Source: Nannocystis exedens (lineage in GTDB: Bacteria > Myxococcota_A > Polyangia > Nannocystales > Nannocystaceae). From it: 64,000 nt of DNA. The translations under genes were made by a program, and so were the position numbers. The number at the start of each line of letters is the position of its first letter. Position 1 is the stretch's first letter. The stretch spans positions 8,322,001 to 8,386,000 of the forward strand of contig NZ_NETK01000001.1 of assembly GCF_002343915.1 (NCBI RefSeq), written 5' to 3'. Below are positions 37,002-45,005 of this stretch, piece after piece. The notes below the pieces were generated by a model. It did no database searches. It saw only the letters and a list, made by a program, of their open reading frames with translations, and was not told the origin of the DNA.

Positions 37002-37964
37002 TTGCGTCCGCTTATCGCTTATCCCCTGAGTTTGATGTTCCTCGCGCTCTCGCCGGCTTGCGGCGAGAAGCACTCCCTCGGTGAATGGACCGCCGGCGCC
37101 GGCGACCCGAGCGGCGAGACGGCCGGCGACCCGAGCGGCGAGACGGCCGGCGACCCGAGCGGCGAGACGGCCAGCGATCCGACCGGCGATCCGTCCGGCA
37201 GCACCGGCGACCCGTCCGGCAGCAGCACCACCACCACGGGCGAGCCGCCGACCACGGAGGGCAACGACCCCTGCACGCAATATACGGATCTGGCCTCGTG
37301 CGAGGCGGCCGGCTGCGAGTTCGTCGGCGGCGGCGCGATCGAGGCCGACGAGAACGGCTGCCGCTGGGGCGAGGGCGAGTACGGCTTCTGCGCCAGCTTC
37401 ACCGGCGGCAGCCAGTCGCCGGCGCTCCACTGCACCCCCGACGGCGTGCCGGTGGCGTTCCCCTTCGATCCGGGCAACCTCCCCGCGGATTGGGGCCCGT
37501 GCGACTGCGAGACCCAGGGCCTGGCGCTCGATTGCTACGGCTTCGCGGTCAACGTCGAAGACCTGGGCTGCGGCGCCCTGTCCACCCACTGCGAGTCGCT
37601 CACCGACGAGGCGAGCTGCAATCAATTCCAGGGCGACCCCGGCCTCAACGGCTGCCTGTGGGTGGAGACGACGCACGAGGTGGCGGCCGAGCCGGTGTGC
37701 AACGCCGAGCCGCCGGTCGGTCGCTGCATCCCGGTGCACCTGCGCCACGACGGCGGTTGCTTCGACCTGAACCCGCCCGCCGAGTGCGACCCGGGCGACG
37801 CGGTGAAGAGCCCGTACTGGGGCCGCGTGAGCGACGACGTGGCGCCGAGCGTGGAGCTCGAGCTCCTCGACGACGTGCCGTGCCAGTTCGAGCCGCTCGG
37901 TTACTTTCAGTGCTGGGCCGACGAGGACAGCCCGGCGCTGTGCGACTGCGCGTGCGGCCTGTAA
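37002..37964 (+). CDS. Cys-rich lipoprotein with GDPSGETA repeats
   Basis: About 320 residues. A TTG start is proposed because GAGGTG lies 4 bases upstream and the next residues form a signal peptide (LRPLIAYPLSLMFLALSPAC); ATG 37035 would cut it short. The linker has three GDPSGETA repeats and shorter variants. The C-terminal 220 residues contain about 20 cysteines in spaced pairs such as CTQYTDLASCEAAGCEF, CDCETQGLALDC and CESLTDEASC, including two CxxLxxxxxCxxxxGC-type units. This looks like the myxobacterial disulfide-rich surface protein type. The function is unknown. Confidence 0.75.
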   Translation: MRPLIAYPLSLMFLALSPACGEKHSLGEWTAGAGDPSGETAGDPSGETAGDPSGETASDPTGDPSGSTGDPSGSSTTTTGEPPTTEGNDPCTQYTDLASCEAAGCEFVGGGAIEADENGCRWGEGEYGFCASFTGGSQSPALHCTPDGVPVAFPFDPGNLPADWGPCDCETQGLALDCYGFAVNVEDLGCGALSTHCESLTDEASCNQFQGDPGLNGCLWVETTHEVAAEPVCNAEPPVGRCIPVHLRHDGGCFDLNPPAECDPGDAVKSPYWGRVSDDVAPSVELELLDDVPCQFEPLGYFQCWADEDSPALCDCACGL

Positions 37965-38036
37965 GGGGGCACGCGGGCCACTCGCGGGCGGGGGTGCTCG
38001 CCGGTCGTCGGCAGCGAGTGATGGACAGGCCTCCGC

Positions 38037-39260
38037 GTGGACGATAAGAAGCGCGGGCCGGTGTTCCTCGCTCGCCCGCATCGTCTCGGCCCAGGCGCCT
38101 GCGCGGCGCTGGTGGCCGCGTTGTCGGCGGCGCCGGTGATGGCGAGCCCGGCCGCAGCGGAGGCGCCGTCGCGGCTGGCGCTGACGTGGAGCGCCCCGCC
38201 CGGGTGCCCGCAGCTCGATGAATTTCGCGCCTGGCTCTCGGGACATCTGGGGGCCGCGGCCGATCCGGCCGGCTACCCCGGGCTGACCACCCAGGGCGCG
38301 CTCGAGCGCGAGGGGGCGGGCTGGCGCCTGCGCCTGGTGATCGCGCGCGACGGGACCCGCGGCGAGAAGACGCTGCGCGGCCGCCACTGCGAGGAGCTGG
38401 CGCGCTCGGGGGCGCTGGCGCTGGCGATCGCCATCGAGCCGGGGCTGGCCGGGGCGGGAGCGGAAGCCGAGGCCGGACCCGAGCCGGAGTCGGGGCAGGT
38501 GCCGGCGCCGCCGGAGCCGGGGCAGGTGCCAGGGCCGGCGGAGCCAGGGCAGGTGCCGGCGCCGCCGGAGCCGGGGTCGGCGTCAGGCCAGGCGCGCGGG
38601 CCGATCCCCGAGCCGGCGGCGGAGCCGGCGGGCGAAAACGCGCCGGGGGTGGGCGAGATCGAGCCGCCGCCGGCATCCGCCGGACCGCTCACGCCTCCGC
38701 GGCCGCGCGTGGCGGTCGGACACGCGCTGCGGCTCGCCGTGGGCCTCGAGGCCGGCGCGCTGCCGGGCGTCGGCGCGGGCCTGCTGGGCGGCTACGCGCT
38801 GCGCCTGCCGGGCGTACGGCTCGAGCTGACGGCGAACTGGTGGCCGGGGCGGCGGCGCGAGTACGCGGAGCCGGCGGGCGTGGGCGCGCGCGCGCAGGTC
38901 GGGGCGGCGGGGCTGCGGGTGTGCCCGACGCCGCGCCTGCGCCGCGGGGGGCCGACCGGAGCGGGGCGCGTCGAGCTGCCGCTGTGCGCCGGGATCGAGC
39001 TCGGGGTGCTGGTGGCGCGCGGCTCGGGGTTCGCGGGCGCGCGCACGGTGCGGACGCTGTGGGCGGCGGCGGAGCTGGAGCCCGCGGCGGTCTGGCGGTT
39101 CACGCGGCGGATGGCGCTGTGGGGCAGCGCGGCGCTGGTGGTGCCGATCACCCGCGAGTCGTTCGCGGTCGACCCGCTGCCGGAGCTGTTCGTGATCGGC
39201 GCCGCCGGCTTCCGGGCGGCGGTCGGGCTCGAGGTCCACCTCGGCCGCGAGAAAAATTGA
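38037..39260 (+). CDS. exported protein with Pro-rich linker and beta-barrel-like C-terminus
   Basis: A 407-residue protein starting at GTG 38037. A signal peptide (ALVAALSAAPVMASPAAAEA) precedes a domain of about 100 residues with a CPQLDEF/HCEELARS disulfide candidate. A repeated Pro/Glu/Gly linker with three PPEPG-QVP units spans about 148-215. The C-terminal 190 residues alternate hydrophobic and polar residues as an outer-membrane or periplasmic beta domain would (ALRLPGVRLELTANWWPGRR). It is the first gene of a cluster with an ECF sigma factor and a membrane protein, and may be its sensory or effector partner. Confidence 0.75.
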   Translation: MDDKKRGPVFLARPHRLGPGACAALVAALSAAPVMASPAAAEAPSRLALTWSAPPGCPQLDEFRAWLSGHLGAAADPAGYPGLTTQGALEREGAGWRLRLVIARDGTRGEKTLRGRHCEELARSGALALAIAIEPGLAGAGAEAEAGPEPESGQVPAPPEPGQVPGPAEPGQVPAPPEPGSASGQARGPIPEPAAEPAGENAPGVGEIEPPPASAGPLTPPRPRVAVGHALRLAVGLEAGALPGVGAGLLGGYALRLPGVRLELTANWWPGRRREYAEPAGVGARAQVGAAGLRVCPTPRLRRGGPTGAGRVELPLCAGIELGVLVARGSGFAGARTVRTLWAAAELEPAAVWRFTRRMALWGSAALVVPITRESFAVDPLPELFVIGAAGFRAAVGLEVHLGREKN

Positions 39261-39292
39261 CGGATCGGCCGCGCCCGCAGGACGAAGCGTCG

Positions 39293-39856
39293 ATGCCCGC
39301 CGCCCGCCCGCTGTCCGCCGCGCCGCCCGCCCCGGGTGCGCCGAACCGCGAGGCCGTGGCGGCGCTGTACCGCGCGCACGCGCGCGAGCTGTGGCGCGCG
39401 CTGGGCCGCCTGGGGGTCCAGCCGGCGGCGGTGGAGGACGCGCTGCACGAGCTGTTCATCGTGGTGCAGCGGCGGCTGCCGGAGTTCGAGCACCGCGCGG
39501 CGATCCGGACCTGGCTGTACGCGATCGCGGTCCGGATCGCCCGCAAGTTCCGCGACCGGGCGCGCCGCCACAGCTTCGAGCCGCCAGCCGAGGACTGGCC
39601 GAGCCGCGACCGCGGGCCCGACCAGGCGCTGCTCGACGCCGAGGCGCTCCGCATGCTCGACGCGCTGCTGGCCGAGCTCGACGAGGACAAGCGCGAGGTG
39701 TTCGTGCTCCACGAGGTCGAGGAGCTGTCGGCGCCCCAGATCGCGGCGATCCTCGAGGTCAACGTCAACACCGTGTATTCGCGGCTGCGCGAGGCGAAGC
39801 GGGCGTTCGCCAGAGCGCACGCGCGTCGGCGGCTGCTCGGGAGGGATGTTCGATGA
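39293..39856 (+). CDS. RNA polymerase ECF sigma factor
   Basis: A 187-residue sigma-70 family ECF sigma factor. Region 2 (REAVAALYRAHARELWRALG to RTWLYAIAVRIARKFRDRAR, residues about 22-100) and region 4 (LLAELDEDKREVFVLHEVEE, LSAPQIAAILEVNVNTVYSR, LREAKRAFA, residues about 125-185) are clear; the linker is short. An extended Ala/Pro N-terminus is present. The ATG at 39293 has an AGGA upstream. The stop overlaps the start of the next gene as ATGA, so the two are translationally coupled, which is typical of a sigma/anti-sigma pair. Confidence 0.92.
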   Translation: MPAARPLSAAPPAPGAPNREAVAALYRAHARELWRALGRLGVQPAAVEDALHELFIVVQRRLPEFEHRAAIRTWLYAIAVRIARKFRDRARRHSFEPPAEDWPSRDRGPDQALLDAEALRMLDALLAELDEDKREVFVLHEVEELSAPQIAAILEVNVNTVYSRLREAKRAFARAHARRRLLGRDVR

Positions 39857-40656
39857 GCCAGGAACAAGAGGACATCCAGCGCTTGATCCGCGGGGCTCGC
39901 CGCGCCGCGCCCGACGAGCAGGCGCTCGCGCGCGTGTGGCAGCGCCTGCAGGCGCCGCCGCCCGCGGGGCCCGACGACGGCGGGGCCGAGGTGCCCGATC
40001 CGGCGGCGCTGGCGAACGCGACGCAGGCGCTCGCGGGCAAGGCCGCGGCGGCGACGAGCCTCAAGGCGATCGCGGCGGTGGTGGTGGTCGGGGCGGCGCT
40101 CGCCGGCGGCCGCTGGCTGACGCGGCCCGGACCGAGCGCGCCCGCGGAGGCGGCGGTGGAGCAGAGGGAGGCGCCGCGCGAGCCGGCCCCGGCGGTCGAG
40201 GTCGCGATTCCGGAGGCGCCCACGACGGTCGAGGCGAGCGCGCCGACAGGGCCGCCGCCGGCGAAGCAGGCGGGGCGGCGCAGCGCGGGCGGGGCGGCGA
40301 GCGGCGGGACGGCGAACAGCAGCGAGGCCGAGACGAGCGGCGAAACGGGTCCCGACCTTGCTGCCGAGCGACGCCTGCTCGAGGCGGCCCAGGCGGCGCT
40401 GCAGCGCGGGGCGACGGCGGCGGCGCTCGCCCGCCTGGACGAGCACGGCCGCCGCTTCGCGCACGGCCTGCTGGCGGACGAGCGCGAGGTGCTGCGCGTG
40501 CTGGCGCTGTGCGCCGAACACCGCGCGGACGAGGCCGAGGCGGTCGCGCAGGCGCTGCTGCGCGGCGGGCCGGGGCTGTTCCTGCCGCGGCTGCGCGGGT
40601 CGTGCGTGGGCGAGCGGCTGGTGCCGGTGCAGCGGCCGAAGGGCAAGCGCGAGTGA
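39853..40656 (+). CDS. putative anti-sigma / single-pass membrane protein
   Basis: A 267-residue protein coupled to the ECF sigma gene by an ATGA overlap. The N-terminal 75 residues are helical and charged, without the usual zinc-binding HxxxCxxC motif. One membrane helix follows (LKAIAAVVVVGAALAGG, about 75-91), then a Pro/Ala/Glu-rich stretch and a helical C-terminus (about 170-267) that resembles a TPR-type repeat (ERRLLEAAQAALQRGATAAA, LARLDEHGRRFA). Position and topology suggest an anti-sigma factor with a periplasmic domain. That role is inferred from context only. Confidence 0.7.
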   Translation: MSQEQEDIQRLIRGARRAAPDEQALARVWQRLQAPPPAGPDDGGAEVPDPAALANATQALAGKAAAATSLKAIAAVVVVGAALAGGRWLTRPGPSAPAEAAVEQREAPREPAPAVEVAIPEAPTTVEASAPTGPPPAKQAGRRSAGGAASGGTANSSEAETSGETGPDLAAERRLLEAAQAALQRGATAAALARLDEHGRRFAHGLLADEREVLRVLALCAEHRADEAEAVAQALLRGGPGLFLPRLRGSCVGERLVPVQRPKGKRE

Positions 40657-40744
40657 GGTCGGCGCCCGGCGAACGAGCGTCGAGCGCGGCTCGCCGGCGA
40701 ATGGCGGCGGGGGAGCGCGAGGGCGGCGCGGCCTGCGTCAGGGC

Positions 40745-42250
40745 TCATCGGTCGCGCCGGCGGAGCATGAAGAACTGGCCGTGATCGCCGCGGCGGACGC
40801 GGAGCCGCACGGCGGCGTCGCGGTCGGTCGCCGCCAGCTTGTCACGGGCCTCGGCGGCCGTCTTCACGTCGGCGTCGCCGACCTGCTCGATCACGTCGCC
40901 CGGTCGTAGGCCCGCGGCCTCGGCCGCCGAGCCCGGCTCGACCTCGACGATCACGGCGCCGCGCTCGGCCTCGAGGTCGAAGCGGCGGCGCAGCGCGTCG
41001 CCGAGGTCGCCGAGCCGGAGGCCGAAGCCGGACCACGGCGCGCCCGCGGCGGGCGTGCCCGGGTCGGGCAACGAGCCGAGGGTCGCGGCGATCGTCTGCG
41101 CTCTCCGATCGCGCCAGATCTTCAGCTCGATGCGGGTCCCCGGCGCGGCCTGGGCGATGCCGTTGCGGAAGCGGGCGACGTCGGTGACCGGCTGGCCGTC
41201 GCGCTCGAGGATGATGTCGCCGTGCTTCAGGCCGGCCTGCTTCGCCGGCCCGTCCGCCGCGACGTCCTCGACGAGGATGCCGCCCTTGCCGGTGTAGCCG
41301 AACGACTCGGCCATCTCCGGCGTCAGCGGCCCGATCATCAGGCCCAGCCAGCCGCGCACGACCTTGCCGCCGGTGATGAGCTGCTCCATCACCTGCTTGG
41401 CCATGTTGACGGGGACGGCGAAGCCGACGCCGTCGCTGCCGCCGGTGCGCGAGGCGATGGCGGTGTTGATGCCGATGACGCGCCCCTGCAGGTCGATCAG
41501 CGGCCCGCCGGAGTTGCCGGGGTTGATCGCGGCGTCGGTCTGGATGAACTGCTCGTAGTCGGTGATGCCCATGGAGGTCCGGCCGACCGCGCTGACGATG
41601 CCGGCGCTGATCGTCCGGGACAGGCCGAACGGGTTGCCGGCGGCGAGCACCCACTGGCCGACCTTGAGCGCGTCCGAGTCGCCGAAGCTGGCCGGCTTGA
41701 GCCCGTCGGCGCGGACCCGGATCACGGCGATGTCGGTGTGCGGGTCGGCGCCGACGACCTCGGCGGGGAGCTTGCGGTCGTCGTGGAGCTCGACCTCGAG
41801 CTCGTCGGCCCCCTCGATGACATGGTTGTTGGTGAGGATGTACCCCTCCCCGCTGACGATCACCCCGCTGCCGAGCCCCCTCTGCTTGAGCTCCGCGGGC
41901 GGAGGCGCGAACCGGTGCGGCGCGAACAGCCCGTCGAGGCCCCCGAACGGGACGACCTGCAGCTGCGGCCGCTTGAACTTCCGCACCGAGGCGATCGAGA
42001 CGACCGAGGGGGCGATCGCCTCGGCGGCGCGCTCGAAGGCGTGCTCGAGGTCGGTGACCCCGGTGATCGGCGGCGTCGTGTTCAGCGCCGGCACCTGGGC
42101 GCACGCGCCGGTCGCCTCTTCGTCGGCCTGCTCCGCCGACGCCGGGGCGTCGTCGGACTGCACGGTCCCCCGCGCGCTGCCGCAGGCGAGGGCGAGCGCT
42201 GGCAGACCGACCCATACCCATCGCAAAAGTCGAACCCGTCGTCTTGACAT
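40745..42250 (-). CDS. HtrA/DegP-family serine protease, two PDZ domains
   Basis: A 501-residue periplasmic serine protease. The signal peptide ends VGLPALALACGSA, a likely lipobox, so it may be membrane-anchored. The catalytic triad is His143 (NNHVIEG), Asp173 (HTDIAVI) and Ser247 (NPGNSGGPL). PDZ1 spans about residues 320-400 (SFGYTGKGGILVEDVAADGP) and PDZ2 about 420-495 (GAVIVEVEPGSAAEAAGLRP). The family degrades or refolds damaged envelope proteins, and the two-PDZ layout is that of DegP/DegQ. The ATG at 42250 is chosen for the signal peptide over a longer frame to 42547. It converges on the ECF cluster. Confidence 0.93.
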   Translation of the reverse strand: MSRRRVRLLRWVWVGLPALALACGSARGTVQSDDAPASAEQADEEATGACAQVPALNTTPPITGVTDLEHAFERAAEAIAPSVVSIASVRKFKRPQLQVVPFGGLDGLFAPHRFAPPPAELKQRGLGSGVIVSGEGYILTNNHVIEGADELEVELHDDRKLPAEVVGADPHTDIAVIRVRADGLKPASFGDSDALKVGQWVLAAGNPFGLSRTISAGIVSAVGRTSMGITDYEQFIQTDAAINPGNSGGPLIDLQGRVIGINTAIASRTGGSDGVGFAVPVNMAKQVMEQLITGGKVVRGWLGLMIGPLTPEMAESFGYTGKGGILVEDVAADGPAKQAGLKHGDIILERDGQPVTDVARFRNGIAQAAPGTRIELKIWRDRRAQTIAATLGSLPDPGTPAAGAPWSGFGLRLGDLGDALRRRFDLEAERGAVIVEVEPGSAAEAAGLRPGDVIEQVGDADVKTAAEARDKLAATDRDAAVRLRVRRGDHGQFFMLRRRDR

Positions 42251-42577
42251 GGCGCGATACCTTTGTGTCGAGATTGATCGATGTCTTGAATGGCGGCGGT
42301 CGGCCGCAGGCCGTGCGCGCCGCGCCCGTACACTACGCCCATTCGTCCGGCGGTCAAGTCCATGCATTGCCGCCGGAGGCGCGCGGACGCCCACGGCTTG
42401 CGGAGCTCGCGCCGGCGGGCCCGCGGCCCCGTCGCGCGCGGCCGAGGGGGCGCTTGACAGGGCGAGTGGCGTGATTAACTGCCCCGACCGAGAGCCGGCG
42501 CGCGGACGGGGCGGGCCCCGAGGTCCCCCGCCGGTCGCCGTCTGCAATCATCGGACATCACCCGTTCGGAGGATTCT
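42251..42577. promoter_or_regulatory. divergent promoter region of HtrA and a small exported protein
   Basis: 327 bp holding both promoters. GGAGG at 42568-42572 is the Shine-Dalgarno of the gene at 42578. I see no RpoE-type consensus that I would trust. TTGACAGG near 42454 could be a -35 element for the plus strand, but a matching -10 is not evident. Confidence 0.35.
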
Positions 42578-42922
42578 ATGCTGAAGCAACTGGCCACAGT
42601 CGCGCTCGCTGGAAGTCTTCTCGTGCTCCCCAGCGAGGCTCGTGCGAGTGAATCGACGCAGCCGCCCGCGCCGGCCCAGAAGGGGTCCGTCGTGCCGCTG
42701 ATGGGCTTCAACCTGTGCTTCGGGGCGGTCGAGGAGGGCACGACGTGCCACGTCCGCCTGCCCGATCTGCGGACGCCCCCGCCCCAGCCGAAGCCGACCT
42801 GGTTTACCCTGCTCGGCAAGACGGTCTGCCTGCCCGACACGTCGGCGACGACCGCGTGCGACGTCCGGCTCCCGCGGCTCCCGCTGACCGCCACGCCGAC
42901 GCCCGCGACGCGCGGCTCGTGA
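42578..42922 (+). CDS. small secreted protein with an internal duplication
   Basis: A 114-residue exported protein: signal peptide MLKQLATVALAGSLLVLPSE then ARA-S. The mature part contains two copies of a Cys-pair unit, GFNLCFGAVEEGTTCHVRLP and GKTVCLPDTSATTACDVRLP, each about 20 residues and ending VRLPxL, joined by a Pro-rich spacer. This suggests two small disulfide-bonded hairpins. A perfect GGAGG lies 5 bases before the ATG. No family is recognised. Confidence 0.75.
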   Translation: MLKQLATVALAGSLLVLPSEARASESTQPPAPAQKGSVVPLMGFNLCFGAVEEGTTCHVRLPDLRTPPPQPKPTWFTLLGKTVCLPDTSATTACDVRLPRLPLTATPTPATRGS

Positions 42923-43268
42923 AGCGCCCCGGAAAAGCGAAGCCCGGCCCCTGCGGTCGACGCGGGCGCAGCAGGGCGTGGCTCGACGCGTGAACCGCTC
43001 GCGCGTCGAGCCGTCGTCCTTCAGGACTGCGGAGCCATGACGGGCGTCGACGTCCTGTGGGACGCTCGCGCATCGAGGCCGTCGTCCTTCAGGGCAGCGG
43101 AGCCATGACGGGCGTCGACGCCCCGCTTTCAGCGCAGCGGCGCGCTCCGACGATTCGGACGGGGACGCCGCGGTCTCCTCCAGGCCACGGAGCTCGGGGG
43201 ATTGCGTCGACGAGAAGCGCTCGCCGGCGATCGTCTGTAGGGCGCGCCGGCGCGCCGTGGCGAAGGAC
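42923..43268. other. non-coding region with a direct repeat
   Basis: About 350 bp. Apart from the direct repeat at 43006-43120 I see only shadow frames. It separates two convergent genes. Confidence 0.4.
43006..43120. repeat. direct repeat of about 47 bp, two copies
   Basis: TCGAG(G)CCGTCGTCCTTCAGG followed by GCGGAGCCATGACGGGCGTC occurs at 43006-43052 and again at 43073-43120, with only a few differences and a 67-bp period. It lies in the gap between two convergent genes and has no consistent protein frame. Confidence 0.7.
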
Positions 43269-43820
43269 TCACGCCGCGTGCCGGCGGATCCAGGCGACGT
43301 ACCTGTCCATCCACCCCTGCAAGAACTTGCGGCTGTCCGGGCCGATGTCGCCGGATTCGTCGAACAGGCCCTCTTTGGCCTGGATGAACGCCTCCGGCTG
43401 GCCGAGGGTCGGCATGTCGAGGTAGGCGAGGATCCCGCGGAGGTGCTGCTGGGCGACGGCCGTGCCGATGGCCCCGACCGAAACGCCGAGCACCCCGGCC
43501 GGCTTGCCGGCGAAGGCGCTCTGCCCGTACGGCCGGGAGGCGTGGTCGATCGCGTTCTTCAGCACGCCGGGGATCGAGCGGTTGTACTCCGGGGTGACGA
43601 ACAAGAGGCCGCTCGCGGCCTGAATCTCCGCCTTGAGCCGCTTCGCCGGGGCAGGCTGATCGGCGTCGTCGTCCTGGTTGTAGAGCGGCAAGTCGCCGAT
43701 CTCGAGCTGCTTGAAGGTGAACTCGCCGGGAGCGAGCCGGGCGATGGCGGTCGCCAGCCTGCGATTGTGAGAATCCCGGCGCAGGCTGCCGACGAGGACC
43801 GCGATGTTGTATCGGCTCAT
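43269..43820 (-). CDS. NADPH-dependent FMN reductase family protein
   Basis: A 183-residue flavodoxin-fold reductase. GSLRRDSHNRRLA (residues 11-23) is the FMN phosphate loop, LPLYNQDDD the second loop, and FVTPEYNRSIPGVLKNAIDH then ASRPYGQSAFAGKP the conserved family core. Members reduce FMN, quinones, azo dyes or chromate with NAD(P)H; this one is probably a quinone or azo reductase in the cytosol. Length is normal. GGAG lies 8 bases before the ATG at 43820. A second family member at 60290 belongs to the SoxR regulon. Confidence 0.93.
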   Translation of the reverse strand: MSRYNIAVLVGSLRRDSHNRRLATAIARLAPGEFTFKQLEIGDLPLYNQDDDADQPAPAKRLKAEIQAASGLLFVTPEYNRSIPGVLKNAIDHASRPYGQSAFAGKPAGVLGVSVGAIGTAVAQQHLRGILAYLDMPTLGQPEAFIQAKEGLFDESGDIGPDSRKFLQGWMDRYVAWIRRHAA

Positions 43821-45005
43821 GGACGAACTCCGATTCCGGCGAAAGCCAAAAGCTATTTATCACCCTTCGCCCTCGGCGCAACAGGGGCAGGCGGCGTCTG
43901 CGGCCGTGAGCGCGTCCGGAACAGCGGGCTCCGGCGATCGAGGGGTCGTGTCGGAGGCGCGAGCGAGCCGGGACGGGGGACGCGGGAGGCCGTGGACGGC
44001 ACGTCGTGGCCTCGCGGGGGCACCCGTTGTGCCGCGAATCGCGAGGTCGCCCCTGCTGTTTTTCAAGGTTCCGGGCACCAGGCCGTGGACGCCGGCAGAC
44101 GACCGCAGACACGCACTGGCCGATGCCGATTCAGATGGACGCAATGTCGGCAGCGCCGATTCCGTATGCGAAACAGCGTGCCGATCAACGCCCCGTACAC
44201 GGCGGACAAGCGACGACCAGGGCTCGACTGCCGGCTCGTCGAGCGCCGCAAGCGCCGGCCGTCCGCGGGCGCGACCGATCCGCGAGCCGTCGCACTTCCT
44301 GCACGAAATGCGCGGGTCCAGCCCGGCGCTCACGGGCTCGCTCGTGCGTCCCACGAAGAGATGTCCTGCGGGACATGTCTCCGATACGAAGCGCGGGCGC
44401 CGACATCCACGCTCCCACAGTGCACGCTCCAGCCCGGCGCACGGCCGCTCGTGCGTCCACAAACGAGATGTCCTGCGGGACATGTCCTCGAGCGGAAGCG
44501 CGGCTCGGGGGATCCGCGGAGCATTCGCACTCCCCGCAATGTACGGCTTCAACCCGGCGTGGCGCCCATCGAGGAGCTTGTTTCTCGGACATGAGGACAT
44601 GTCTGAAAGGACATCTTTTTTAATGCCTGCGAGCCGCGGCGGGGGAGGCCGCTCCTCGACCGCGAGCGGGTGGTGCGACGGGCCTCGCCGCTCGCGCTCC
44701 GGCGTCGACGGCCGATACCCGAGCAACGGACGTGGCCGGCCGAACCGACGGCCGGCGGCCGCACGGCAGTTTGAACCGGACGCCGTGCCGACGGGCCGAG
44801 TCGCGGAGCGCCTGGGATCGGCATGTGAGTCCATGTGGGTCCCGGGGCTCGGCTTCTGCGCCGGGGCGAGTACGGAGATGCGAAAGTGGATCGAGGTGCG
44901 GAACGGCGGGGCGTTCCTCGTGTATAGGTTGTTCAAGGTGCCGTCTTGTCCGTCGTGGTGTTGCGGTGCAAACGAGCGGCGCCTCCGCCTTAAGGAGCCG
45001 TTCGC
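43821..45005. other. long non-coding region with tandem palindromic repeats
   Basis: Nearly 1.2 kb with no supported gene. Frames are Arg/Ser/Pro-rich and change sense, although several reading frames cross it. The middle holds the three-copy repeat at 44284-44621. The final 15 bases contain AAGGAG (44993-44998), the Shine-Dalgarno for the TTG start of the next lipoprotein. Confidence 0.5.
44284..44621. repeat. three tandem ~115-bp degenerate units, each with an ATGTC...GACAT hairpin
   Basis: Each unit runs CAGCCCGGCG ... CTCGTGCGTCCCAC ... GAGATGTCCTGCGGGACATG. The hairpins are at 44361-44376 and 44468-44483 (ATGTCCTGCGGGACAT) and, in diverged form, at 44599-44614, where the last is followed by C and six T. 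Unit 3 keeps the AACCCGGCG landmark but has lost most other identity. No protein frame is conserved across copies. Confidence 0.65.

Noticed and set aside
34701-38387. 1228-residue minus-strand frame
   Set aside because: Antisense shadow of the G8 protein and the next lipoprotein; no domain, strongly Arg/Ala-rich.
44284-44621. CRISPR array or small toxin-antitoxin locus
   Set aside because: The units are degenerate, about 115 bp, without unique spacers of uniform length, and no cas genes or paired small ORFs are present.
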